Shown: positions 1 through 5,980 of the stretch, piece after piece
Position numbering within the stretch: the first letter of the stretch is position 1
How the letters are laid out: each line of letters begins with the position of its first letter
Source: DASRCB01 sp035653295
GTDB lineage: Bacteria > Acidobacteriota > Terriglobia > Bryobacterales > Bryobacteraceae
Direction of reading: 5' to 3'
NCBI GenBank assembly: GCA_035653295.1
Contig: DASRCB010000037.1
Span: forward strand, 1-10,403
Length of the DNA stretch: 10,403 nt
Program-made: the position numbers and the translations under genes
Notes under the pieces: generated by a model
What the model was told of the DNA's origin: nothing
The model's database searches: none
What the model saw: the letters and a program-made list of their open reading frames with translations, nothing else

Positions 1-89
1 TCCTTCTCCTTGTTCTTCGAATAGCCGGGCGTGGTTATGGCAGTGGCCAGAATCACGCTAAAAACGGTGGCGAGGATACGACGGGTCAT
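1..89 (-). CDS. N-terminal fragment of an exported protein (partial)
   Basis: The minus strand opens with an ATG at 89-87 and stays open to the window edge, giving 29 codons. The peptide begins MTRR, then has a hydrophobic stretch (ILATVFSVILATAITT), then a lysine-rich segment after PGYSKNK. This is the layout of a Sec signal peptide: positive N-region, hydrophobic core, small residues near a probable cleavage site. No lipobox cysteine is visible. A GGAG lies about 8 nt upstream of the ATG, a reasonable ribosome binding site. The gene is divergent from the aminotransferase at 160 and shares the AT-rich region between them. The mature protein is outside the window, so its function cannot be called. 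Confidence 0.6.
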   Translation of the reverse strand, partial: MTRRILATVFSVILATAITTPGYSKNKEK

Positions 90-114
90 TCAGTGGCTCC
101 GGGCGGGGCGGCTG

Positions 115-159
115 GCGCCTGTATATAAACCTTCATATACATAACGTATAGTCTTAGGA
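115..159. promoter_or_regulatory. Divergent promoter region with AT-rich inverted repeats
   Basis: This AT-rich island sits between two divergent genes in otherwise GC-rich DNA. GTATAT (121-126) and ATATAC (135-140) form an inverted repeat with an 8-nt spacer. TATAC (136-140) and GTATA (146-150) form a second one with a 5-nt spacer that shares the middle arm. TATAGT at 147-152 looks like a -10 box for the plus-strand gene; a start site 7-8 nt downstream would fall at or next to the ATG at 160, implying a leaderless transcript. No convincing -35 box was found. The repeats could be an operator, but no regulator is encoded nearby that I can connect to it. Confidence 0.4.
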
Positions 160-1317
160 ATGGGTTTCGAGAGGTCCGCGGAGGCGGTGACCACAGCCGG
201 GGAGACGCCTCTTTGGCGGCAATACTGGGAAGAGTTCCCGGTTACGCGAAACCTGATTTACCTGAACCATGCCGCTGTCGCGCCTCTCTGCCGCCGGGCC
301 GCCGAAGCGATGAAGCGGCTGGCCGACGACGTCTGCGACTACGGCTCTTTGCACTACGACGTTTGGTTGGATGCTTACCGGGGCGTCAGGTATGCGGCCG
401 CACGGTTAGTGAACGGCGATCCCGCCGAGATCGCAATCGTCAAAAACACCTCCGAAGGCGTGGCGACAGTGGCGAACGGGCTCGACTGGAAACCCGGGGG
501 TGTGGTGGTCGGGTTCGATGAAGAGTTCCCGGCCAACTGGTTTCCCTGGAAGCGCCTGGAACAGCAGGGGGTAGAGGTCCGTTGGCTTTCGGTAACCGAT
601 TCTCTCGACCGCATCGATGAGGCAGCCCGGGGAGCGCGTCTGCTTGCTATAAGTTTTGTCCAGTATCTCAGTGGCTTCCGGGCAGATCTTCACGCGATTG
701 GTGAGATCTGCCGCCGGCGCGGCTGCTTTTTCTTCGTCGATGCGATCCAAGGGCTCGGCGCCTTTCCACTGGATGTCCAGGCCTGCCACATCGATGCGCT
801 CGCGGCGGACGGCCACAAATGGATGATGGGTCCTGAGGGCTGCGGCATTCTCTATGTCCGCCGCGAATGGCAGGACCGCATCAAGCCGGTGGAGTTCGGC
901 TGGACGAATGTGGCCCAGTATGCCGATTACAAGTCCCGCGAGATGACCCTGCGCGAGGATGCCGGAAGATATGAATGCGGAACATTGAACACCATTGGAT
1001 GCTTTGGTTTACGCGCAGCAATTGAATTTATGCTTGATGTGGGCATCGAACGCGTCGGCTCCACCGTTCAGGCCCTGGCCGATCAGCTTGCCGCAGGTCT
1101 CCATGCGCGGGGATATCAACTGATGCGCGAGCGCACGCCGACAAACGGGGCAGGTATCGTCACCTGCCGCCGCGACGGGGTCGACGCACGCCAGGTGGTG
1201 AGCACGCTCCGGCATCACAAGATGATCGCCGCGCCCCGCCAGGGCTGGGTCCGCTTCTCGCCGCATTTCTACATCAGTCCCACGGACATCCAGCAGGTGA
1301 TCGAAGCGTTGCCGTAG
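160..1317 (+). CDS. Class V aminotransferase-fold PLP enzyme
   Basis: A 385-residue protein of the aminotransferase class V family (fold type I, cytosolic), which includes cysteine desulfurases, isopenicillin-N epimerase and kynureninase relatives. The PLP lysine is Lys220 in ADGHKWMMGPEG. Asp194 and Gln197 in VDAIQ match the Asp that pairs with the pyridine nitrogen and the Gln near the cofactor oxygen. NHAAVAP (36-42) and KNTSEG (95-100) are typical substrate- and phosphate-side motifs. The C-terminal region that carries the persulfide cysteine in SufS-type desulfurases reads MIAAPRQGWVRFSPHFY (355-371) with no cysteine, so desulfurase activity is unlikely. Substrate is unknown. The ATG at 160 has AGGA directly against it, too close for normal use; leaderless translation or the GTG at 187 are alternatives. 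The stop is 1 nt from the glycosyltransferase start, suggesting one operon. Confidence 0.88.
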   Translation: MGFERSAEAVTTAGETPLWRQYWEEFPVTRNLIYLNHAAVAPLCRRAAEAMKRLADDVCDYGSLHYDVWLDAYRGVRYAAARLVNGDPAEIAIVKNTSEGVATVANGLDWKPGGVVVGFDEEFPANWFPWKRLEQQGVEVRWLSVTDSLDRIDEAARGARLLAISFVQYLSGFRADLHAIGEICRRRGCFFFVDAIQGLGAFPLDVQACHIDALAADGHKWMMGPEGCGILYVRREWQDRIKPVEFGWTNVAQYADYKSREMTLREDAGRYECGTLNTIGCFGLRAAIEFMLDVGIERVGSTVQALADQLAAGLHARGYQLMRERTPTNGAGIVTCRRDGVDARQVVSTLRHHKMIAAPRQGWVRFSPHFYISPTDIQQVIEALP

Positions 1318-1318
1318 C

Positions 1319-3328
1319 GTGAACCTGCTGGAGCGCGCCATCGAGCATCATCGCGCCGGACGGCTCGCGGACGCGTCGCGGCTGTACCGGCGTGTGCTGG
1401 AAAAAGAGCCGTCGCAGACCGACGCCCTTTACCTGCTGGGACTCATTGCGCATCAGAACGGCGATCAGGTTCAAGCCATCGAGTTGCTCCGGCAGTCGCT
1501 CCACGTCGCGCCCGATCAGCCGCAGGCCCTCAATGTTCTTGGCCTTGCCCTCGCCGCATCCGGCGAACCCGATGAGGCCGAGTCCGCGTTCCGGCGGGCC
1601 ATCGCGCTCGAGCGCGCCCCCGAGTTCTACAACAACCTGGGTAACCTGCGCAAGGACACGGGCCGGCTCGAAGAAGCGATATACGCTTACCAGCGGGCGA
1701 TCGGGCTGAAGCCGGATTTCGCGGACGCGCACTACAATCTCGCCAACGCGTATCGCGCGCGCCAGGAGCTCGCAGAGGCCGAGCGCTGCTTCCGGCGGGC
1801 CGTCGATGCCGAGCCGGGACACGCACATGCGCTCGCCGCGCTTGGGCAGATCCTTGCCGGCGCGGACGCGATTCCATTTCTGGAGCGCGCGTTGTCTCGG
1901 CTGCCGGACAATCCCGACTTGCAGCGCGATCTGGCGCGCGCGTGGTTCGGCGCCGGCTGCGCGGAGGCTGCGAACGAAGAGTATGCGGCCGCCGTTTTCC
2001 GCCTGCGGAAAGCTCTGGAGATCGCCCCGGAATGGCCGGAAGCGCATCACAATCTCGGCCAGGCTTTGTACAATCTCGGACAGACAGACGAGGCGCTCGG
2101 TGAATTCCGCTGCGCCCTGAGCGGCCCGAACCCCGAGTTACCGCGCGCCATGATCGCGGTCATCATTCCGGGCAGCCCGTCGGCAAGCGCGCGCGATGTG
2201 CTCGAAGCGCGCCGGTCATTCGCCGACCAGGATCTCCCGCCGCCGCGCGCTTCGGACCGCAGGCCCGTGACGCGCGATCGACTGCGGGTCGGTTACCTCT
2301 CATCGTTTTTTCATCGGCAGAACTGGATGAAGCCGGTGTGGGGGCTGATCAACGAGCACGACCGCGAGCGGGTCGACGTACATCTGTTTTCGGATACGGC
2401 GGAATCGACCATCACCGGCGACGTGTTTCACAACATTTCCCAAATGTCGAATGAGCAGGCGGCGAACTGCATCGCGGACGCCGGCCTCGACCTTCTGGTG
2501 GATTTGAACGGGTACAGCAAGGCAGGCCGGCTGCCGCTTGTCGCCATGCATCCGGCGCCGGTCGTCGCGGGCTGGTTCAACATGTATGCGACCAGCGGGC
2601 TGGCGGCGTACGATTATCTGATCGGCGATGACGTGGTAATCGCGCCGGAGGACGAGGCGGCCTGCTGCGAGAAGATCGCGCGCGTGCCGGGCAGTTATCT
2701 CACCTTCGCCGTAAGCTACCCGGTTCCGGCGGTGGTGGATCCGCCGTATCACAAGCGCGGGTCGATCACGTTCGGCAGCCTGGCCTCGCAATACAAGATC
2801 ACGACAGAGGTGATTGCGGCCTGGAGCGCGATCCTGCGCCAGTGCCCGAGCGCGACGCTGCTGTTGAGAAACAGCGCGCTCGGATCGGCCGGCAATCGTG
2901 ACTTTGTCGCGGAACTATTCAAGAGAGAAGGGATTGCAACCGATCGTTTGCGGTTCGACGGCCCCGCCGACCACCATGAGTTCCTTCGGACCTACGACGA
3001 CATCGATATCGCACTGGACACCTTTCCCTACAACGGCGGCACCACTACAACGGAAGCGATCTGGCAGGGCGTTCCGGTGATCACGTTCCACGGCGACCGA
3101 TGGGCGGCGCGAACCAGCGCGTCGATCCTGCGCGCCGGAGGGCTGGGAGAATTCGTGGCCGCCGATATCGACACCTTCATTGCCCTGGCCGCGCGATGGG
3201 CCGCCAGGCCCGATGATCTCGCCGATCTGCGCCGAACGATGCGCTCACGGCTCCTCGCCAGTTCGGTGTGCGATACCCGCGAATTCGCGCGCAACATGGA
3301 GCGGCTCTATATGACTCTCTCACGGTGA
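1319..3328 (+). CDS. TPR-repeat OGT/SPINDLY-like glycosyltransferase (GT41)
   Basis: A 669-residue two-part protein. Residues about 4-268 are tetratricopeptide repeats: roughly five clear units at 4-170, a poorer stretch at 170-230, then a clear unit at 236-268. Residues about 320-665 match the O-GlcNAc-transferase-like domain: RVGYLSSFF (323-331), DLNGYSKAGR (395-404), the lysine in SQYKI (Lys493, equivalent to the UDP-binding Lys842 of human OGT), LDTFPYNGGTTTTEAIW (566-582) and GDRWAARTSAS (592-602). Family members transfer a sugar from a nucleotide donor to Ser/Thr of proteins; the TPRs usually bind the acceptor. By hand alignment the family histidine after the first motif (SxDFxxH) is replaced: the segment reads SSFFHRQN, with Gln334 in its place. 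Acceptor and sugar are unknown. The GTG start, 1 nt after the preceding stop, has no clear Shine-Dalgarno, which suggests translational coupling. Confidence 0.87.
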   Translation: MNLLERAIEHHRAGRLADASRLYRRVLEKEPSQTDALYLLGLIAHQNGDQVQAIELLRQSLHVAPDQPQALNVLGLALAASGEPDEAESAFRRAIALERAPEFYNNLGNLRKDTGRLEEAIYAYQRAIGLKPDFADAHYNLANAYRARQELAEAERCFRRAVDAEPGHAHALAALGQILAGADAIPFLERALSRLPDNPDLQRDLARAWFGAGCAEAANEEYAAAVFRLRKALEIAPEWPEAHHNLGQALYNLGQTDEALGEFRCALSGPNPELPRAMIAVIIPGSPSASARDVLEARRSFADQDLPPPRASDRRPVTRDRLRVGYLSSFFHRQNWMKPVWGLINEHDRERVDVHLFSDTAESTITGDVFHNISQMSNEQAANCIADAGLDLLVDLNGYSKAGRLPLVAMHPAPVVAGWFNMYATSGLAAYDYLIGDDVVIAPEDEAACCEKIARVPGSYLTFAVSYPVPAVVDPPYHKRGSITFGSLASQYKITTEVIAAWSAILRQCPSATLLLRNSALGSAGNRDFVAELFKREGIATDRLRFDGPADHHEFLRTYDDIDIALDTFPYNGGTTTTEAIWQGVPVITFHGDRWAARTSASILRAGGLGEFVAADIDTFIALAARWAARPDDLADLRRTMRSRLLASSVCDTREFARNMERLYMTLSR

Positions 3329-3394
3329 CACGCTCGAATTTATTACGGGAAGTTTACTCAGTGTCCGTGCTGCCGCAGAGTCCAGATTGCGAGT

Positions 3395-4975
3395 ATGCAC
3401 CGAACTACGCTTTGTTTCCCCGTTCTGATTGCGGCTGTTTGCGTGACGTCGGCCGGCGGCGCCGATAACAACGCACCGGGCGCCTGGCCCGTCCTCGGAC
3501 AAAACCTGCGGAATACGCGGAATCAGAATGCCGAGCATCAGATCGGCACGCAGAACGTGAAAACCCTCGCGCCACGGTGGGTATTCACTACCGGCTCGGA
3601 CGTCTCCGCCACGCCGACCGTCCTCGATGACGCTGTTTACTTCCCGGACTGGAGCGGCAATCTGTTCGCGGTACACAGGAATACGGGTCAACTCATCTGG
3701 TCGCACAAAATCTCTGAGTACGACAACGTGTCAGGCTCTCTCTCTCGCACCAGCCCGACAATCTCCGGAGACGATCTGATCATCGGCGACATTCTGAACA
3801 ATGACGACACCCATAACGGTGCGAACGTGATGGCTGTGAATCGGCAGACCGGTCGTCTGCACTGGATTACACAGGTCGAGACGCATCCGGCCGCCATCAT
3901 TACCGGGCCGGCCGTGGTGGCGAACGGCGTGGCGTTCGTGGGCGTTTCCTCCATCGAGGAAGACCTGGCTACAGACCCGAGTTATCCGTGCTGCTCGTTC
4001 CGGGGAAGCGTGGTGGCCCTCGATGCACAAACCGGCCGCGTGCTGTGGCAGACGTATACCGTTCCGGACAATCACGGGCAGCCGGGCGGGTACAGCGGCA
4101 ATGCCGTATGGGCGCCGGCAGCCATCGATGTCGGGCGCGGCTTGTTGTATGTCGGAACGGGCAATAACTACACCGCGCCCCAGGCGGTGCAGGACTGCGT
4201 GAACCATTCCAGAAGAAGCGCTCAATCGGCGTGCATCGCCGCGGACGACCACTTCGACAGCGCGCTTGCGCTGGACATGCGCACCGGACACGTCAAATGG
4301 GCAAAGCGGCTGCAGGGATTCGATATCTGGACGGTCGCCTGCCTGACGAACACGAATCCTGTCGCATGTCCCGTACCCGAGAGCCCGGACTACGATATGG
4401 GCGGATCCGGCGCCATTCTCTTTCCGCGGATGGTGGTCTTCCCGCAGAAGAGCGGCATCGTATGGAGCCTCGATCCGGACACCGGTGCTCTTCTGTGGAG
4501 TTCGGTTGTCGGGCCCGGAGGCATCGAGGGTGGCGTGGAATGGAGCGCCGCGACGGACGATCGGCGCATCTACGTTCCGCTCAGCAACAGCGACAACAAA
4601 GAATATCCTCTGATCAACGGAAAGACGATCACGTGGGGGGCGTGGAGCGCGCTCGACGCGGGCAGCGGGAGGATCCTGTGGCAAACGGCGGTCCCGGATC
4701 ACACGCAGGCGCTGGGCGCGGTCAGCGTCGCCAATGGCGTCTTGTATGCGCCATCGTTCGGCGGCAACATGTACGCGCTGGACGCAGCGACCGGCGCCGT
4801 ACTGTGGACCTTCCCGAGCGGCGGCACGGTGGTGGATGGTCCATCCATTGTGGACGGCACAGTGTTCTGGGGATCGGGCTACACGCAGCCGACGAATGGC
4901 ATTGGCAACAACAAGGTATACGCGTTCGCGCCGGCCGGCGGCGGAGGTGACGAGAGCGATCGCAATCAGCGCTGA
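3395..4975 (+). CDS. Secreted PQQ-type beta-propeller dehydrogenase, PVA-dehydrogenase-like
   Basis: A 526-residue exported quinoprotein-like protein. Residues 1-23 form a signal peptide (MHRTT, hydrophobic core, SAGGA). The rest carries repeated propeller blades with the PQQ tryptophan-docking pattern ALDxxTGxxxW, for example at 207-218, 291-302 and 461-471, plus AVHRNTGQLIW (92-102) and AVNRQTGRLHW (147-157). LRNTRNQNAE (38-47), TTGSDVSATP (65-74), VYFPDWSGNLFAV (81-93) and DDHFDSALALD (284-294) resemble polyvinyl-alcohol dehydrogenases, which oxidise secondary alcohols in the periplasm. Adjacent cysteines 199-200 match the vicinal disulfide seen beside PQQ in methanol and alcohol dehydrogenases. 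Cysteine pairs 268/280 and 316/325 may be further disulfides. There is no CxxCH heme site, so electrons would go to a separate acceptor. The start is set by the signal peptide; no strong Shine-Dalgarno is visible. The actual substrate need not be PVA. Confidence 0.85.
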   Translation: MHRTTLCFPVLIAAVCVTSAGGADNNAPGAWPVLGQNLRNTRNQNAEHQIGTQNVKTLAPRWVFTTGSDVSATPTVLDDAVYFPDWSGNLFAVHRNTGQLIWSHKISEYDNVSGSLSRTSPTISGDDLIIGDILNNDDTHNGANVMAVNRQTGRLHWITQVETHPAAIITGPAVVANGVAFVGVSSIEEDLATDPSYPCCSFRGSVVALDAQTGRVLWQTYTVPDNHGQPGGYSGNAVWAPAAIDVGRGLLYVGTGNNYTAPQAVQDCVNHSRRSAQSACIAADDHFDSALALDMRTGHVKWAKRLQGFDIWTVACLTNTNPVACPVPESPDYDMGGSGAILFPRMVVFPQKSGIVWSLDPDTGALLWSSVVGPGGIEGGVEWSAATDDRRIYVPLSNSDNKEYPLINGKTITWGAWSALDAGSGRILWQTAVPDHTQALGAVSVANGVLYAPSFGGNMYALDAATGAVLWTFPSGGTVVDGPSIVDGTVFWGSGYTQPTNGIGNNKVYAFAPAGGGGDESDRNQR

Positions 4976-5048
4976 GCAGCCCGATTCCCCGGTTCGCACC
5001 GCTGACCGCGTTACTCTGGGAAAGTCGCGTGCGCGGCAGTACTGACCG

Positions 5049-5441
5049 ATGACTCCGCGAGATGAGGAGCCGGTCGATATCGACCGCTTCATCCTCGAAC
5101 AAATCGAAACCGTCCCGCATATGGAAGCCCTGCTGCTCGTCTGGAACAGCCGGCCGAAGGTGTGGAGCGCCGACGAGATGGGCCACGCCATCTTCGTCAC
5201 CACGGCCGAGGCCGGCGCTGTCCTCGACGACCTCACGCGCCGGGGATTCGTCGCAGCGGCCAGAAATTCCGAACAGACATGGCACTATAATCCCGAGCCG
5301 GGGAGAGACGCCATCATGAGCGTGCTCGATCGCACGTATCGAAGAGAACTGATTCGCGTCACCCGTCTCATCCATTCCAAGGCGCCCAGTTCGGTGCGTG
5401 AATTCGCGAAGGCGTTCCGGCTCAAGAAGGAGCGGGAGTAA
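5049..5441 (+). CDS. Small winged-helix-like protein, first gene of the DUF5985 cassette
   Basis: A 130-residue soluble protein with no signal peptide. Residues about 22-85 have the look of a winged helix-turn-helix: helix MEALLLVWNSRP (25-36), second helix SADEMGHAIF (40-49), recognition-type helix TAEAGAVLDDLTRRGFV (52-68), then a short beta-like segment AAARNSEQTWHYNP (69-82). The remainder is helical and ends in a basic tail (KAFRLKKERE). This suggests a DNA-binding regulator, but the specific family is not recognised. No cysteines or sensor domain are visible. It lies 73 nt after the quinoprotein and 2 nt before the first small membrane gene, so it probably regulates or works with the two membrane proteins. 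The Shine-Dalgarno is weak. Confidence 0.7.
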   Translation: MTPRDEEPVDIDRFILEQIETVPHMEALLLVWNSRPKVWSADEMGHAIFVTTAEAGAVLDDLTRRGFVAAARNSEQTWHYNPEPGRDAIMSVLDRTYRRELIRVTRLIHSKAPSSVREFAKAFRLKKERE

Positions 5442-5443
5442 CA

Positions 5444-5701
5444 ATGGCCGGCGCGGTTTACATCCTCGGTGTTCTCACCAGCCTCGCCTGCGCAATCCTG
5501 CTGCTGCGAGCCTGGGGCCGGGTGCGCATGCGGCTGCTGCTCTGGAGCGGGCTGTGTTTTGCGGGTCTGAGTATCTCCAACCTGCTTATCTTTGTCGACC
5601 TGGTGATCCTTCCGAACGTGGATCTCTACGTTCTTCGGCTCGGAACAGCGGCGGTCTCGATGCTGCTGCTGCTCTATGGCCTGATCTGGGACAGCGAATG
5701 A
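5444..5701 (+). CDS. Small integral membrane protein, DUF5985-like (first of pair)
   Basis: An 85-residue protein that is almost entirely hydrophobic, with about three membrane spans: residues 4-22 (VYILGVLTSLACAILLLRA), 31-55 (LLLWSGLCFAGLSISNLLIFVDLVI) and 63-81. A basic loop GRVRMR (25-30) after span 1 suggests that side faces the cytoplasm. The pattern LLLRA...LLLWSGLCFAGL...LL.FVDL, ending LLLLYGLIWD, matches from memory the small bacterial family DUF5985, whose function is unknown. An AGGAG/GGGAG stretch at 5427-5438, inside the end of the upstream gene, gives good ribosome binding sites for the ATG at 5444. The gene starts 2 nt after the winged-helix gene ends and overlaps the next by ATGA, so the three are probably translated together. 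Confidence 0.8.
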   Translation: MAGAVYILGVLTSLACAILLLRAWGRVRMRLLLWSGLCFAGLSISNLLIFVDLVILPNVDLYVLRLGTAAVSMLLLLYGLIWDSE

Positions 5702-5967
5702 CGCCACTCGAGGCATTTCTGCTGGGTGTCATCGCCGTGGCTTCCTTCACGGCGGGCGCATTCTTCCTCAAATTCTGGAGGAAAACGCGAGACGGGTTCT
5801 TCCTGGCGTTCGCCGCCTCATTCTTCATCGAAGGCCTGAACCGCACTTCCACGCTCCTGCTCGCCAAACCGAATGAAGGGAACCCATGGATCTACCTGGT
5901 TCGCCTGGTCACGTTCCTGCTGATTCTCGGGGCGATTCTGCACAAGAACTACGGAAGGCGCGGCTAA
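5698..5967 (+). CDS. Small integral membrane protein, DUF5985-like (second of pair)
   Basis: An 89-residue membrane protein (MTPLEAFLLGVIAV...). The start is the ATG at 5698, overlapping the previous stop as ATGA; the frame is open further upstream to 5398, but that extension lies over two other genes and has no membrane-protein character. About three hydrophobic segments: residues 5-26, 33-47 and 65-82. The polar link FLKFWRKTRDGFF (23-35) and the stretch EGLNRT...NPWIYLVRL (45-70) recall the other branch of DUF5985-type proteins, which I remember as often paired with a gene like the one just upstream. Two different three-span proteins with overlapping genes suggest a hetero-oligomer in the inner membrane. 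Function unknown. The 3' end faces the c-di-GMP gene, 13 nt away. Confidence 0.78.
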   Translation: MTPLEAFLLGVIAVASFTAGAFFLKFWRKTRDGFFLAFAASFFIEGLNRTSTLLLAKPNEGNPWIYLVRLVTFLLILGAILHKNYGRRG

Positions 5968-5980
5968 GGGTTGGTTGGAC

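Noticed and set aside
160..1317. Cysteine desulfurase (SufS/CsdA) for the PLP enzyme
   Set aside because: The C-terminal loop that should carry the catalytic cysteine has none, and no Fe-S assembly genes are adjacent.
1274..2050. A 258-codon minus-strand ORF over the TPR region
   Set aside because: It is antisense to well-formed TPR repeats, with no domain and no ribosome binding site of note.
3731..5236. A 501-codon minus-strand ORF opposite the quinoprotein gene
   Set aside because: It is antisense to a clear signal-peptide quinoprotein; its peptide is Arg/Ala/Val-rich with no motif, as expected of a shadow frame in GC-rich DNA.
5398..5697. Upstream extension of the second DUF5985-like gene to an ATG at 5398
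   Set aside because: The extension is Arg/Ser-rich, lies over the winged-helix and first membrane genes, and the ATG at 5698 starts exactly where the family's hydrophobic N-terminus begins.
5968..5980. Bidirectional terminator between the convergent genes
   Set aside because: The 13-nt gap and its flanks hold only a 4-bp imperfect stem near 5986 and no T-tract.
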